Of a stretch of DNA of 64,000 bases, positions 1 through 11,624 are shown piece by piece; position 1 is the first letter of the stretch; every line of letters begins with the position of its first letter. Location: NCBI RefSeq assembly GCF_030272615.1, contig NC_081412.1, forward strand, positions 672,106,852 through 672,170,851. The letters are read 5' to 3'. Below the pieces are notes generated by a model that was given only the letters and a program-made list of their open reading frames with translations, was not told the DNA's origin and did no database searches. Both the position numbers and the translations under genes were made by a program. The DNA comes from Cryptomeria japonica (lineage: Eukaryota; Streptophyta; Pinopsida; Cupressales; Cupressaceae).

Positions 1-788
1 CAATAATCCAGGGACTGGTCTGGTCGTAGCTTTGCATTTCATGTGCATTTAGCTTGTATTTCATTCTTGCAGGGGATCCCACATGCTCCTTTCATCCAAG
101 GTTAAATCTATCACAAGAATCATCAAAGTATCATCACAAGTGTATACGCAATCAGAATAATGACTCATATCTCTCCATATATTGTCGACCTAGCAAAAAT
201 CTAATGCTATCTCTCTCAACAGAATCAACATTAGTATATCCAAATTTTTCTGCAACCTGATATCAATAAATTGTCAGTTCTTTATCTAATCAACCTTATC
301 AATTCAATCAGCCAATAAAATCTAATATATCTTATCATGTCTTATATAGGATGTATCCTTCCTGAAACTGGATGTTCTGATCATGTCTTATACAAGATAT
401 ATCATTCCTGAAACTAGACATTTTTTATCATCTTTGTCTTATACAGGAGGTGTCATTCCTGAAACCAGACCAATTCTAGATCTTATCAATCTAATCAATC
501 AATATTTATCAATATTAACATTGAGAACCACACTATCATGATCAAAAAACTTGCATTTTCACCAAACACGGTTGCAGAATCACATCTTTTCTAATTGAGA
601 TATCAATTTCGCAAAAAGTCGCAAAACTCCAAAGATCAATTATCTTAATTGATCTCCCAAGGGGGCATCATCATACTATAATTTAGCAATCAAGATTTGG
701 GGAATCCTATCAAATTGATATCATCACCAAAATGAGGTTATTCTTTGAATCAACACATCATCACACCTCACTTCAAAGAGGGGCAAAA
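1..788 (+). mobile_element. 3' noncoding tail of an LTR retrotransposon, continuing off the left edge
   Basis: This stretch lies directly upstream of an LTR and ends in a purine-rich tract (AAAGAGGGGCAAAA, about 774-787), the usual position and look of a polypurine tract. That places it as the 3' end of the internal region of a plus-strand LTR element. I see no protein domain in any frame; the 68-codon ORF at 54-260 has no recognisable motif. Gypsy-like affiliation is only inferred from the 1 kb LTR. The 5' part of the element is outside the window. Confidence 0.55.
339..480 (+). repeat. Three imperfect tandem copies of a ~48-bp unit
   Basis: A unit beginning GTCTTATA and containing ATTCCTGAAAC starts at 339, 385 and 436, so the spacings are 46 and 51 bp. 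It lies in the noncoding tail of the retrotransposon upstream of the LTR. No function can be assigned. Confidence 0.6.
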
Positions 789-1789
789 TGTATACTCCTA
801 AAAATGGTCTGAAGATAATTAATTGAATAAGCAATTATTTAATTAATCTCCCTCCCCAATTTAATTGAATTCATTAGCAATTTGATTAAAGATCCCCTTT
901 CATCTACTTATTAATAAATCTAAGGATTTATTTAATATGTTCATTTCAATAGTCCTCTTTGATTAATTAATTCAAATTAATTAATTCTTCCCCATCAAAT
1001 TCATTTTTTCTAATCTCCTAATTAATTAAAACAAATCAATTATGAGTTGTTGAAATTAATTAGCCTTTTCCTATTATTTGAATGTTTAAATTCAATTCTC
1101 CTAATTTTTAACCACCTAACCTAACCATTCCTAAACCTAACCCATTTCATCTAACCACATGTCCCCTTTCCTTGAACACTTTTCCCTCTCATGAGCAAAG
1201 CTTTGTGACACTTGTCACTAAGTGTTCCCTTTCATCCAACCTCTTCTAGAAGCCTCTTTACACTTGTCACCATAGAGATGACAAATGTTCCCTTTAATCC
1301 AACCTCTTTACCAACCTCCTCCAATTTCACCATTGATATCTTCAAATCAATCTTGACCATTGATTCTTGCCACATCACCCCCTAGCCTTGGAAATCCTAT
1401 TAATCGACCCCATTTTGGAGCACAAAGTGCCCATTCATCTCATTCACCCCTGATTGATCCCATCTCATTTGCATCTCATGCATTGTTACTATAGGCATAT
1501 GCAATCTTAGTTTATCATTTTAGCATATTTTCTAGCATAATCATGGAATCATGTAGCTTAATCATTATCACTACTAGCTTAAATGCATCATTTATCATTT
1601 ATATCCTCCATCTAGGTGTAGTCAAGTCACTAGAATTTTCCTAACCAGGTCTGAGAGAAAAATTCATACTCGCATTTACTAGGAGGCAATAGATCGCTTA
1701 GCTATGGTTTTATTTTTCTTTTCTTTAAAATCATTAACCATGCTTGTAATGATCTATTGAGTGTTTTGTGTTGCAGTTGTAGGTATACA
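789..1789 (+). mobile_element. LTR (3' LTR of the element at 1-788), 1001 bp
   Basis: The segment starts TGTATAC and ends GTATACA, a perfect 7-bp inverted terminal pair with the canonical TG...CA ends, and it begins right after a polypurine tract. It is AT-rich and noncoding. The partner 5' LTR and the left target duplication are outside the window, so insertion age cannot be estimated. The right end abuts minus-strand copia coding sequence, so this element probably inserted into, or recombined with, that older copia fragment. Confidence 0.65.
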
Positions 1790-1794
1790 GTTCA

Positions 1795-2170
1795 CAAGCA
1801 CATCAGTCTTAGTCTCAACCTTATCTTTAAATAGTTTGAACTTTTTAAAAGCCTCATATTTCTCCCTTAAAAACGTATCCCACATCATTCTAGAATAATC
1901 ATCAATTATTAGCATAAAATATCTATCACCTTGAAAACTTTTGATTCTAGCAGGACCATATAAATAAGTATGAATAAGATCAAGAACATCATTAGATTTA
2001 TCTTGTATACTCTTAAAAGAGGTTCTTACCTATTTTCCCATTTAAAATTCCGTACATACCATATTATAGGGCTTCACAATCTTAGGTATATCTCTAACTT
2101 CCTTAATTGAACTGATCTTTACAATGCAGTCAAAATTCACATGACATAGCCTCTTATGCCAAAGTCAACT
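1795..2170 (-). pseudogene. Copia integrase fragment
   Basis: Translating the minus strand gives IIDDYSRMMWDTFL and YEAFKKFKLFKDKVE, the conserved segment around the first catalytic aspartates of the rve integrase core. At least two stops interrupt it further upstream (near 2030-2045). It ends at about 1795 against the LTR, so the second Asp, the catalytic Glu and everything downstream are missing. Confidence 0.7.
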
Positions 2171-2325
2171 CTCATCAATTTTTGCAGTCAAACATGCCTT
2201 CTCATCAGAATTCAAATGAAAGCTATTACCTTTTGTCTGTGTACTGGTAGCAATCTCCAATCTAGATCTATTAATAATGTTGAATTTTCCATCCTTGGAT
2301 TGTAATTGAACCTATTCTACACCAA

Positions 2326-2697
2326 CTATCTTACACTCAAAAGATTATTCTTTAAACCTTCAACATAAAAAACCTTATCAGTCTTGTGCTTACCATCTAA
2401 TGATATCATTCCTTTTCCCTTTGTCATGCATGTTTTGTCATCTCCAAATCTAACCAGACTACCATCAAATTCTTGCAAATATAGAAACTTCCTTTTATCT
2501 CCAGTCATATGATGTGAAAATTCACTATCAATTGCACATTTATCTTTAACTTCAATTTTAGCAGCAAGGGCCTTTTCTTCAGATACTTTCCCTTCCAATA
2601 CCAGATCATCTTCCTTGATAGACAGAAATACCCATTCCTTTCCATTACTGGAACCACGAGCAGATTCTTGTATCGGTTCATCATCATAATCAGTCAC
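2326..2697 (-). pseudogene. Copia aspartic protease and GAG-pre-integrase fragment
   Basis: The core reads AIDSEFSHHMTGDK, which aligns with the copia protease active site where D-S/T-G is expected. The glycine after DS is replaced by E, so the site looks dead. Downstream VEGLKNNLLSV is the conserved link to the GAG-pre-integrase region. Further on, between about 2325 and 2040, LWHKRLCHVNF gives the histidine half of the integrase zinc-binding domain after another stop. The reading frame is clear and the product is broken. Confidence 0.75.
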
Positions 2698-2703
2698 ACC
2701 TTC

Positions 2704-2955
2704 CTAATCAGCAAAGTAACATGATTTGTCTATATTTCTCCTGTACTTATTCTTGTTTTGATATTCAGGGTTAGGCTTAAAAGATCTTCTAGCTCTTTCT
2801 TCAAATCCTGAATTCCTTTCAGGACATCTAGATGCAAAATGACCTATCTTATTACATGCAAAACATTTAAAGGGCGATTTTCCTTCATACTTACTTCCTA
2901 CCGATCCTTGGTACTCTTCTAGCAAATAGGGCTTCAAGTTGCTCAAATTCTTCAT
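2704..2955 (-). pseudogene. Copia Gag C-terminus with CCHC zinc knuckle
   Basis: The segment contains a complete CX2CX4HX4C zinc knuckle, CFACNKIGHFASRC, followed by basic residues (RARRSFKPNP). In Gag this motif binds the element's RNA during packaging. All four zinc ligands are present. It lies between the UBN2-like Gag fragment and the protease fragment, as expected for a copia polyprotein. Confidence 0.8.
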
Positions 2956-3175
2956 CTTTCGTTTTCATATTTTCCAATTCCTTTGCATACAAAACTTTCC
3001 AATCTTGCTTGTCAGTTGATGATGTAGATGTATGAAAAGAAGGTTAATACTTCACAGCTCCAGAAGGTCCAAATTCTTCAAGCTCAAAAACAAATAATTT
3101 CCCAACAAAGGTATCCCTATTGATAGAAGTGTTTTCCATTGTTCTTAACTCATTAATTGTAGAAGCCTTGATCTT

Positions 3176-3436
3176 TTAAGCAAGTGGTAAAGCTCTCAAA
3201 ACTTTAGAAACTATTTCATCTTCGCTCAAAGATCCAAAACAACATTGAATTCCCATGACAATTTCATTTACCCTTTCCATAAATGTGATAATCCTTTCAT
3301 CTTCATCCATCTTCAAATTTCCATATCTCACCCGGTAACCATCAAGTATAGCAATCTTAACAATACGGTCACCTTCATTTGGAGTCTCCAATTTTTCCCA
3401 TATAGCCTTTCCAATTGATTTGTTAGTTAATCCCAT
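3176..3436 (-). pseudogene. Copia Gag (UBN2-type) fragment
   Basis: The 86-codon open segment carries the typical central copia Gag signature: AIWEKLE near its start, then a run resembling KMDEDERIITFMERVNEIV and the SEDEIVSKVLRALP segment. In the family this domain assembles the virus-like particle and binds RNA. Its N-terminal part is missing because the fragment is cut at about 3437. A stop follows at the 3' end, after which the same Gag continues as a spacer of about 70 residues up to the zinc knuckle. Domain identity is well supported. The gene is broken. Confidence 0.75.
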
Positions 3437-3437
3437 T

Positions 3438-4763
3438 ATGGTTTACAAGACAAAGTTTAATAGTGATGGGAGTGTTAAAACACACAAGGCAATAATAGTT
3501 GCTAAAGCCTTCACACAGAAGTATGGAAATAATTATGAAGAGACATTTGCACTAGTAGCAAGACAAGAGACCATTAGGATGCTAATTTCATTAGCAACTT
3601 AGAAGAAGTGGAGCATACATCATACGGACGTGAAAAGTGCCTTCTTGAATGGGTACTTAGAAGAGGAAGTATATGTGGTGCAGCCAAAAGGTTTTGAAGT
3701 GGATGGAAAAGAGCATCATTTCTATAGGTTGAAGAAAGCTTTGTATGGCCTCAAGAAAGCACCAAGAGCATGGTATGCTAGGATTGATGGATACTTTCAG
3801 GAGAATGGCTTCCATAGAAGTAAGAGTAATCCCACCATTTACTACAAACAAGAAGGTATTGATATTCTAATCATAAGTTTGTATGTTGATGATATACTGA
3901 ATATGGGTAGTAGTTATAAGATGAAAGATCTTGGTCTCATCAAATATTTTCTAGGAATGGAGGTTTATCAAAGTAAGGATGAGATTTTCATTTGTCAAAC
4001 AAAGTATTCACATGATATGTTGAAGAAATTTGGTATGACTGATTGTAACCCTGCCTCCACTCCAAGTGCTCATGGAGTTGTGTTGTGTAGAGATGCTGGT
4101 GCTGATTTAGTTGATGAGACAACTTACAGAAGTATTGTGGGGAGCTTGATGTTTCTAACCCACACAAGGCCTGATATTGCCTATTCAGTTTCACTTGTTT
4201 CAAGGTATATAAAAAATCCATTAGAAATATATATGAAAGCAACCAAGAGGATTTTGAGGTATGTGAAAGGGACTTCAAATTTTGGTATTCGTTACTACTC
4301 TTTTGAAAAGTTCAATCTTGTAGGCTTTAGTGATTCAAATTGGGGAGGTAGTATGGATATTCATAAGTTCATATCTAGAAATTGGTTCTCTTTGGGTTCT
4401 TGATTGATTACATGGAGCTCAAAAAAGCAAAGAATTGTTGCCCTCTCATCCATAGAAGCAAAGTATGTTGCAATTGCCTTAGAAGGTACACAAGCCCTTT
4501 GGCTCAGAATTTGTTTTAAAGAAATTGGAGAAAATCAAATTCAACCTAAGGTGATTTATTGTGACAATGTGAGTGCCATCAAATTAGCAAAGAGTCTGGT
4601 TCATCACAGTAGAACAAAGCATTTTGACATGAAATATCACTTCATTCAGAATTTGGTATAGAAGAAGGAAGTTGAATTTAAGCACATCAACACTTAGGAT
4701 TAGCTAGCAGATATCTTCACCAAAGAAGTTGCGAAAGCTCAATTTTTGGCACTCTGAGATAAG
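3438..4763 (+). pseudogene. Copia reverse transcriptase-RNase H pseudogene (unit 1)
   Basis: The first residues (VYKTKFNSDGSV) are the N-terminal edge of RVT_2. The sequence then shows [34 protein letters not shown], the catalytic LYVDD, DLGLIKYFLGMEV, and the RNase H segments SDSNWGG and SSKKQRIVALSSIEAKYVA. One frame runs throughout, interrupted by stops at 3600-3602 (TAG), 4401-4403 (TGA), 4659-4661 (TAG) and 4695-4697 (TAG). About 16 codons just after YVDD are deleted compared with unit 3. Gag, protease and integrase are absent because the unit is truncated at the junction with the minus-strand copia. Non-functional. Confidence 0.85.
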
Positions 4764-4795
4764 ATTATAAGCCCTCTCAGTATCAAGGGGGAGTA

Positions 4796-5397
4796 TGAAG
4801 ATAAATGATGTTGTTGTTCGGTTAGAAAGATCCAACATGTATACACCATCATGAACCAATAAAAGCATAGTCATGCACCGTCAAAGAATTCGAATAGATT
4901 TAGGCTATTCTTAGTTTTTAGTTTTTACATTCTTGAAAATAAAGCATGTTGTGCATGCTATTAGTTAAATTTAGTTTGGAGTTTATTTTAAGATTGTTTC
5001 TATGCACCCAAGAATGCATTCCCATAGTTGTTTTAGTTTCTTGATTTAGTTTTTACCATGTAGTGTTTATTTTAGAGTTTTAGTGTGATTTTTTCCACCA
5101 AATAAATGCATGCATAGAATTCTCTATCCTTAGTACTGTATGTTGTATTTTTAGAGACTAAGAATTCTTTTCTTATTGAAGCTGGAAAAATCTATTTATA
5201 GGGAATCTTTGTATTATTTTTTATTAAGTAGTAATAGAGAATTTGTGTGATGTTCAAAAAACAGGCCACTCTGTTTTTATTTTGATTTGTGTTTGTTATA
5301 TTTCTCGAATTTGATTATTGTTGTTATAGTATGTTCTTTTCTATTTTATTTGATTAATCAGTTGGCTCAAAGGAGATAGAGTAGTTTCAGATTCTAC
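4796..5397 (+). mobile_element. LTR of unit 1 (3' boundary uncertain)
   Basis: A polypurine tract (TCAAGGGGGAGTA) precedes TGAAGAT at 4796, matching the same transition at 10021 in unit 2. A CA-type end fits near 5397 (ATTCTACA), but there is no recognisable tRNA primer site next to it, so the 3' limit is provisional. The sequence includes TTAGTTTTTAGTTTT runs and is noncoding. Confidence 0.5.
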
Positions 5398-5445
5398 AAT
5401 AGGAACATAAAAATTTGTGCCAACTTTTTAGATAGTGCTTTGCAA

Positions 5446-5781
5446 ATTAAAGAAATGTGAACACATCAAAGGCTATGTATTTCTTATTTCCAATCACAAT
5501 CTCCCTATTTGTGTTTATCCCTTTTTGATTCAGAGCAACAAAAAGGCCTTGTTACATTGGAAAGGGAAGGAAAAGTGCACGACGGGGCAAGAAGGATTGT
5601 TTTTACTGAGCACATTAAAGAAATGCAAATATACTCAAAGGTTATGCAATTCCTATTTCAAATCACATTCTCCATACCTACATTTGCCCTTTTCAAATTT
5701 ATAGTGATGGAAAAATAATGTTACATTGAAAAGGGGGAGGAAAAGTGCAGGGCACCATAAGCAAACTATTATTTTATTTAA
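5446..5781 (+). repeat. Imperfect tandem duplication, ~168-bp period
   Basis: ATTAAAGAAATG starts at 5446 and again at 5614. In both copies it is followed by TCAAAGG, TTACATTG and GGAAAAGTGCA at matching spacing. A second version sits at the equivalent place after unit 2 (10672-10980). It has no recognisable coding function. Confidence 0.6.
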
Positions 5782-5919
5782 GGACAAATTTCCTTGGAAG
5801 GGGGCAAGAAAATGGTGTTGTGGGAGAAGTTTCTAAGAAGTGAAGGGTTGTTAAGAAGTAGAAGAGATTAGTCTTCCAGAGGATCTCTCATGGGAGAAAG
5901 AGTGTTAATGGCACACTAA

Positions 5920-6620
5920 ATATTTATTTTAAATTTTTTCATCATATCAAATAAAAATATTGAAAAAAATCTACCGCTACTTTATGTATTTAATATTTTT
6001 GTAAATTAAAAAAAATCATTATTAAAATATATTTTTTAAATTTATTTAAAAATTATTTTAATATTAATTTCTTTATATAAAGGGTCTAACCACTATTTTA
6101 TATATCTATGTATTTTATAAATCAAAATTAATTATTTATAAGACCGCACAAATATAATATAATAAATTATGTGAGTAAAATAAACCAATGATTGAAGTAA
6201 AAAATATATTTCTTAAATAAACAAAAGAATTCAAGTATGAAAATTAATATTAAAATGATTTATAAAAAAAAAACAATATATTTAAATAACAATTTTTTAA
6301 GTTTATTAATATAAGATATATAAAGTAGAGGGAGAAGTTTTTTAATTTTAAATATATTTATCTCATCTAATTAAAAAAATTGAAATATAAAAATATAGAA
6401 AGATATATAAAGTAGTGATAGAAAATTTAATAATGTTAAAACAGTGAATGAGAAAATCATAAAATGTTGGAAAATAATGTAAAAAGGCCGGCGAAGATGA
6501 ACAAGTCGCAAATAACAACGAAAAATAGTGAAAGTCAAGAGAAAAGTGGTCAACAGACATACATTGTCCGATCGTCTTGCATTAGCTTTTATTCATTTTC
6601 ATCCATAGATTTCAAAAGTT
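5920..6620. other. AT-rich noncoding spacer between unit 1 and the unit 2 coding region
   Basis: The spacer is very AT-rich. The word TACTTTATATAT and its complement ATATATAAAGTA recur in both orientations (for example near 5978, 6100, 6310 and 6404), giving imperfect inverted repeats. The same spacer occurs downstream of unit 2 (11150-11567), where it is interrupted by the large TIR insertion, and it resumes at 52316. I see no gene. Confidence 0.5.
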
Positions 6621-6654
6621 AGATTGTGCATCTCATATAGAATACTAAAGATGC

Positions 6655-9600
6655 AAACAATGGTAGTGCAAAAGTCAATCAAGGCCAAGGTAAAGGGTAA
6701 AGCAAAATTTATTCAAGAGGAAGAGGTGGTTCTAGATGAAGAGGTAGACATAGATTTGATAAGAGAAATGTTCGAAGTTACCATTGTAATAGGTATGGCC
6801 ACTTTGAAAGAGAATGCAAATTGAAAGAAGGTAAAAGTGTTAACTATGCTCAAGAAAGAAGTGAGAATCCTCCTGATCACTTATGTTTATATTATGTCAA
6901 GGGTGAAAATACTAGTAAAGATGTTTGGTATATAGATTCAAGATGCTCTAACTATATGACAAGGAATGAGAAGTTGTTTTCAACAAAGGATGGGAGTTTC
7001 AAATCCAAGAGCCAGCTTGGTGACGATAAATCATTGGAGGTTGCTGCCAAAGGAGATATGGAGGTGCAAATAAAAGAAGGTATAAAGAGTATTCATGATA
7101 TTTATTATACTCCACAATTAAAGCATAATTTGTTAAGTGTTGGGAAGCTATGTGAGAAAAAATATAAAGTAATATTTGAGAATAAGACATGTACTATCTA
7201 TGATAAGAATAAGGGCAATAGGGTGATCATCGTTGTGCCTATGACAAGAAATAGGATGTCCCCCTTGAGGTTTTGTGGACATAACAAGAGTTTGGAAAAT
7301 ATGGCTTATGAGGATTCAAGTTGGTTATGGCATCTCAGGTATGGATATTTAAATTTTCATAGTTTGAAGTTTCTAACCTCCCATGCATTAGTTTCTGGTT
7401 TGCCCAAGGATGAGGAACATAAGGAGGTTTGTGAAAGATGTGCTAAAGGCAAACATGCAAGGGAAAAGTTTCCAAAGGGATATACTTGGAGGGCCTATCA
7501 CTCACTTCAGCTTTTTCATTTAAACATATGTGGTCCTATGCAGACTAGGAGTTTGGGTAAGTCATCATATTTCACCACTTTTATTGATTATTACAAACGA
7601 AATTGTTGGGTATATTTTTTGAAGGCCAAAGATGAATCCCTAGATACATTCAAGAAGTTCAAAGCCCTCATGGAAAATGACAACGGGTGCAAGATCAAAT
7701 TTTTGAGGATTGGTCATGGAGGAGAATTTTTCTCAAAGGCTTTCCAGAGTTATTGGGATCAAAATGGAATCAGGAGGCAGCTTACTACTGCATACACACC
7801 TCAACAAAATGGGGTAGCTGAAAGGAAGAATCATACTATGGTTGAAATGGCAAGGTGCTTGTTACAAATGAAGGGTTTGAGAAATTCTTATTAGGGAGAT
7901 GCAATTGCTACATTAGTGTACTTCCTCAACTATTGTCACACCAGTTCACTCGAAAAGATGACACCTCGTGAAGCTTGGAATGGGAAAAAGCTGAATTTTA
8001 ATCATTTCAAAGTTTTTGGTTGTTTGGCTTATGTACATGTACCTAATCAAAATAGAAAAAAGTTAGATGCAAAGAGTGAACCATGTATTTTTATTGGGTA
8101 TAGTGAGAAAATCAAGGCTTATAGATTGTATAATCCCATCACTAATAAGCTTATTGTCTCAAGAGATGTAATTTTTTATGAAGGGGGAGTTTATGGTCAT
8201 CAAAAAGGCCATGTTGAGAAGACAAAATCTATTTTGAATGATGATATAATTGCTGATATTGATCATGAGCAGCCAACTAATGTTTTTGTATGTAGTGGTT
8301 TAACTCCACCAAGAAGCCCTTCATTAGGTTCTTCAGTACCAAGTTCAAGTCCAACTTCTTCTCCAAGTTCTACAAGGAAAGTAAGGAGATTGAGTGATAT
8401 CTACCAAAGGACTAGAAATCAAGTACATGAAGAAAACCCAATAGGTGACACAATGAATTTTTCTTTATTAGCCAAGACTGATTTTGAACCATCATGTTTT
8501 GAAGATGCATGTACTAATGATGTTTGGGTGCAAGCCATGGAAGAAGAGATGGACTCAATTAATAGGAGTGAAACTTGGGAGTTGATAGAGCTTCCACGTG
8601 ACAAGAAGAAGATTCACACCAAAAGGGTCTACATGACCAAGTTTAACAGTGATTGGAGTGTTGAAAGACACAAGGTGGGATTAGTTGCTAAAGGCTTCAC
8701 ACAGAACTATGAAATTGAGTATGAAGAGACATTTGCACCAATACCAAGACAAGAGACCATTAGAGTGTTGATTTAATTAGAAGCTTAGAAGAAATGGATC
8801 ATACATCATATGGACGTGAAAAATGCCTTCTTGAATGGGTACTTAGAAGAGGAAGTATACGTGGTGCAACCACAAGGTTTTGAAGTGCATGGAAAAGAGA
8901 ATCATTTCTACAGGTCGAAGAAGGCTTTGTATGGCCTCAAGCAAGCAGCAAGAGCATGGTATGCTAGGAATGATTGATACTTTTAGGAGAATGGCTTCCA
9001 TATAAGTAAGAGTGATCCTACCCTTTACTACAAACAAGAAGGTACTAATATTCTAATCATAAGTTTGTATGTTGATGATCTATTGTATATGGATAGAAGT
9101 TCTTAGATGAAACATGAATTCAAAGCTGCTATAATGAATGAATTTGAGATGAAAGATCTTGGTCTCATGAAATATTTTCTAGGAATGGAGGTTTATCAAA
9201 GTAAGGATGAGATTTTTATTTATCAAACAAAGTATTCACATGATATGCTGAAGAAATTTGATGACTGATTGTAACCCTACCTCCACTCCAAGTGCTCATG
9301 GAGTTGTATTGTGTAGAAATGATGGTGTTGATTTAGTTGATGAGACAACTTACAGAAGTATTGTGGGGAGCTTGATGTTTCTAACACACACAAGGCCTGA
9401 TATTGCCTATTCAGTTTCACTTGTTTCAAGGTATATGAAAAATACATCAGAAATATATATGAAAGAAGCCAAGAGAATTTTGAGGTATATGTATCAGACT
9501 TCAAATTTTGGTATCCATTAATACTCTTCTGAAAAGTTCAATCTTGTAGGCTTTAGTGATTCAGATTGGGGAGGTAGAATGGATGACCGTAAATCCACAT

Positions 9601-9985
9601 CTAGAAATTATTTATCTTTTTGTTCTAGTTTGATTACATGTATCTCAAAAAAGAAAAGTATTGTTGCCCTCTCATCCACAGAGGTAGAATATGTTGCAAT
9701 TACCTCAGCAGGTACACAAGCTCTTTGGCTCAGAAATATTTTCGAAGAAATTGGAGAAAATCAAATTCAACCTACGGTGATTTATTGTGACAATGCGAGT
9801 GCCATCAAATTAGCAAAGAATTTGGTTCATCAGAGGAGAACAAAGCATTATGACATGAAATATCACTTCATTTGGGATTTGGTATAGAAGAAGAAAGTTG
9901 AATTGAAGCACATCAATGCTTAGGATCAGCTAGCAGATATCTTCACCAAAGCAGTTGTGAAAGCTCACTTTTTGGCACTCTAAGA
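6655..9985 (+). pseudogene. Copia gag-pol pseudogene (unit 2)
   Basis: Domains in order: the Gag tail with a damaged zinc knuckle (first Cys replaced by Ser in SYHCNRYGHFEREC); protease with IDSRCSNYMT, where the active-site glycine is Arg; GAG-pre-integrase (LWHLRYGYLNF, CERCAKGKHA); integrase core ending in TPQQNGVAERKN; a Ser/Pro-rich linker (about 8310-8390); reverse transcriptase with [17 protein letters not shown] and LYVDDLLYM; and RNase H with SDSDWGG. Breaks include TAG at 7892-7894, TAA at 8774-8776, TAG at 8786-8788, TGA and TAG near 8974-8986, a frameshift near 9258, TAA near 9521, and TAG at 9885-9887 and 9921-9923. The long open stretches at 6821-7894 and 7916-8776 are otherwise well preserved. 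Confidence 0.88.
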
Positions 9986-10020
9986 TAAGATTTAAGCCCT
10001 CTCAGCATCAAGGGGGAGTA

Positions 10021-10622
10021 TGAAGATAAGTGATTTTGTTGTTCGATTAGGAAGCTCCAACATGCATACACCATCATCCACCAATAAAAGAATAGTCATG
10101 TATCATCAAAGGATTTGAATAGATTTAGGATATTCGTAGTTTTTAGTTTTTACATTCTTGAAAATAAAGCATGTTTTGCATGCTATTAGTTAAATTTAGT
10201 TTGGATTTTGTTTTAAGACTGTTTCTATGCACCAAAGAATGCATGCCCATAGTTGTTTTAGTTTCTTGATTTAGTTTTTAGCATGTAGTGTTTATTTTAG
10301 ATTTTTAGTGTGATTTTTTCCACCAAATAAATGCATGCATAGAGTTCTCTATCCTTAGTACTTTATGTTCTATTTTTAGAGACTTTGAATTCTTTTCTTA
10401 TTGAAGATGGAAAAGTGTATTTGTAGGGAATCTTTGTATTCTTTTTTATTAAGCAGTAATAGAGAATTTGTGTGACGTTCAAAAAATAGGTCACTCTGTT
10501 TATATTCTAATTTGTGTTTGTTATATTTTTGTAATTTGATTATTGTTGTTATAGTGTGTTCTTTGTTATTTTATTTGATTAATCAGTTGGCTCAGAGGAG
10601 ATAGAATAGTTTCAGATTCTAT
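10021..10622 (+). mobile_element. LTR of unit 2 (3' boundary uncertain)
   Basis: It starts TGAAGATAAG right after a polypurine tract (CATCAAGGGGGAGTA), in the same context as the unit 1 LTR 5225 bp upstream, and is similar to it throughout. The 3' limit is inferred from the unit 1 copy and is provisional. Confidence 0.5.
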
Positions 10623-11567
10623 AGTAGGAACATAAAAAATTGTGCCAACTTTTCAGATACTGCTTTCCAAATTAAAGATATGCAAACACATCAAAGGCTA
10701 TGTATTTCTTATTTCAAATCACAATCTCCCTATGTGTGTTTTTCCCTTTTTGATTTAGAGCAACAAAAAGGCCTTGTTACATTGGAAAGGGAAGGAAAAG
10801 TGCACGACAAGGCAAGAAGGATTGTTTTTGCTTTGCACTTTAAAGAAATACAAATATACTCAAAGGTTATACAATTCCTATTTCAAATCATGTTCTCCCT
10901 GCCTACATTTTCCCTTTTCTAATTTATAATGACAGAAAAATAATGTTACATCGATAAGGGGGAGGAAAAGGGCAGGGCACCACAAGCAAAATATTATTTT
11001 ATTTAAGGATAAATTTCCTTGGAAGGGGGCTAGGAAATGGTGTTGGATAAATTTCTAAAAAGTGAAGGGTTGTTGAGAAGCAGAAGAGATTAGGCTGCCA
11101 AAGGATCTCTAATGGGAGAAAGAGGCGGTGTTAATGGCACACTAAATATTTATTTTAAATTTTTTAATCAGCTCAAATAAAAATAGTTAAAATTGAAAAA
11201 ATTCTACCACTACTTTATGTATTTAATATTTCTGTAAATTAAAAAAAATCATTATTAAAATATATTTTTTAAATTTATTTAAAAATTATTTTAATATTAA
11301 TTTCTTTATATAAAGGGTCTAACCACTATTTTATATAACTATATATTTTATAAATCAAAATTAATTATTTATAAGACCACACAAATATAATATAATAAGT
11401 TATGTGAGTAAAATAAAACAATGATTGGCATTAAAAATATATTTCTTAAATAAAATAAAAAAGAATTCTTGTATGAAAATTAATATTAAAATAATTTATT
11501 AAAAAAAATAATATATTTAAATAACAATTTTTTTAGTTTATTAATATAAGATATATAAAGTGGAGGG
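10623..11567. repeat. Second copy of the unit 1 downstream flank
   Basis: The sequence after the unit 2 LTR repeats that after the unit 1 LTR (5398-6314) with scattered changes, including the 168-bp duplication and the AT-rich spacer. It stops at the target site of the large insertion. No gene is seen; the 80-codon ORF at 10680-10922 is not conserved as coding in the unit 1 copy. Confidence 0.7.
11561..11567. repeat. Left target-site duplication of the large TIR element
   Basis: TGGAGGG lies at the left edge of the insertion and TAGAGGG at the right edge (52315-52321). The empty site in the sister unit (6306-6322) reads AAAGTAGAGGGAGAAG once. Six of 7 bases match. A 9-bp duplication (AGTGGAGGG / ACTAGAGGG, 7 of 9) is also possible. 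Confidence 0.6.
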
Positions 11568-11568
11568 G

Positions 11569-11598
11569 TATATGCACGAAGTTGTGGTACCAAAAAGG
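11569..11598 (+). repeat. Left terminal inverted repeat
   Basis: This is the 30-bp end with core AAGTTGTGGTA, matching the inverted right end at 26 of 30 positions. Similarity continues weakly to GTGCCAC near 11608. Confidence 0.7.
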
Positions 11599-11624
11599 TG
11601 CCACACTTCAAAATAAAGTTTTAA

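Larger units (their letters stand above)
1790..3437 (-). mobile_element. Truncated, degenerate Ty1/copia element (gag to start of integrase)
   Basis: Read on the minus strand, the order is Gag (UBN2-like), CCHC zinc knuckle, aspartic protease, then the N-terminal and first catalytic part of integrase. This is the standard Ty1/copia order. The fragment stops in integrase at about 1795, where the neighbouring LTR ends. At about 3437 it abuts plus-strand reverse-transcriptase sequence. No LTRs of its own remain. Its protein sequence is clearly different from the tandem copia units to the right, so it is a separate lineage. Several in-frame stops make it non-functional. Confidence 0.8.
3438..6314 (+). 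mobile_element. Tandem copia-derived unit 1 (5'-truncated)
   Basis: This is the first of three related units. It begins inside reverse transcriptase, runs through RNase H, polypurine tract and LTR, and continues into about 900 bp of flank that is repeated downstream of unit 2. Landmarks in units 1 and 2 are offset by about 5.22-5.23 kb (LTR starts 4796 and 10021). Homology extends beyond the LTR, so units 1 and 2 share flanking DNA as well as the element. This suggests tandem duplication or an LTR-sharing tandem array. Confidence 0.75.
6315..11567 (+). mobile_element. Tandem copia-derived unit 2
   Basis: This is the most complete unit: AT-rich leader, end of Gag, protease, integrase, reverse transcriptase, RNase H, polypurine tract, LTR and flank. 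The N-terminal Gag domain is missing, and unit 3 lacks it at the same place, so the truncation pre-dates the duplication. It ends at 11567 exactly where the large TIR insertion begins. Its continuation is unit 3 at 52316. Confidence 0.75.

Noticed and set aside
54..260. 68-codon ORF near the left edge as a host gene
   Set aside because: It has no motif and lies in the noncoding tail of an LTR retrotransposon next to short tandem repeats.
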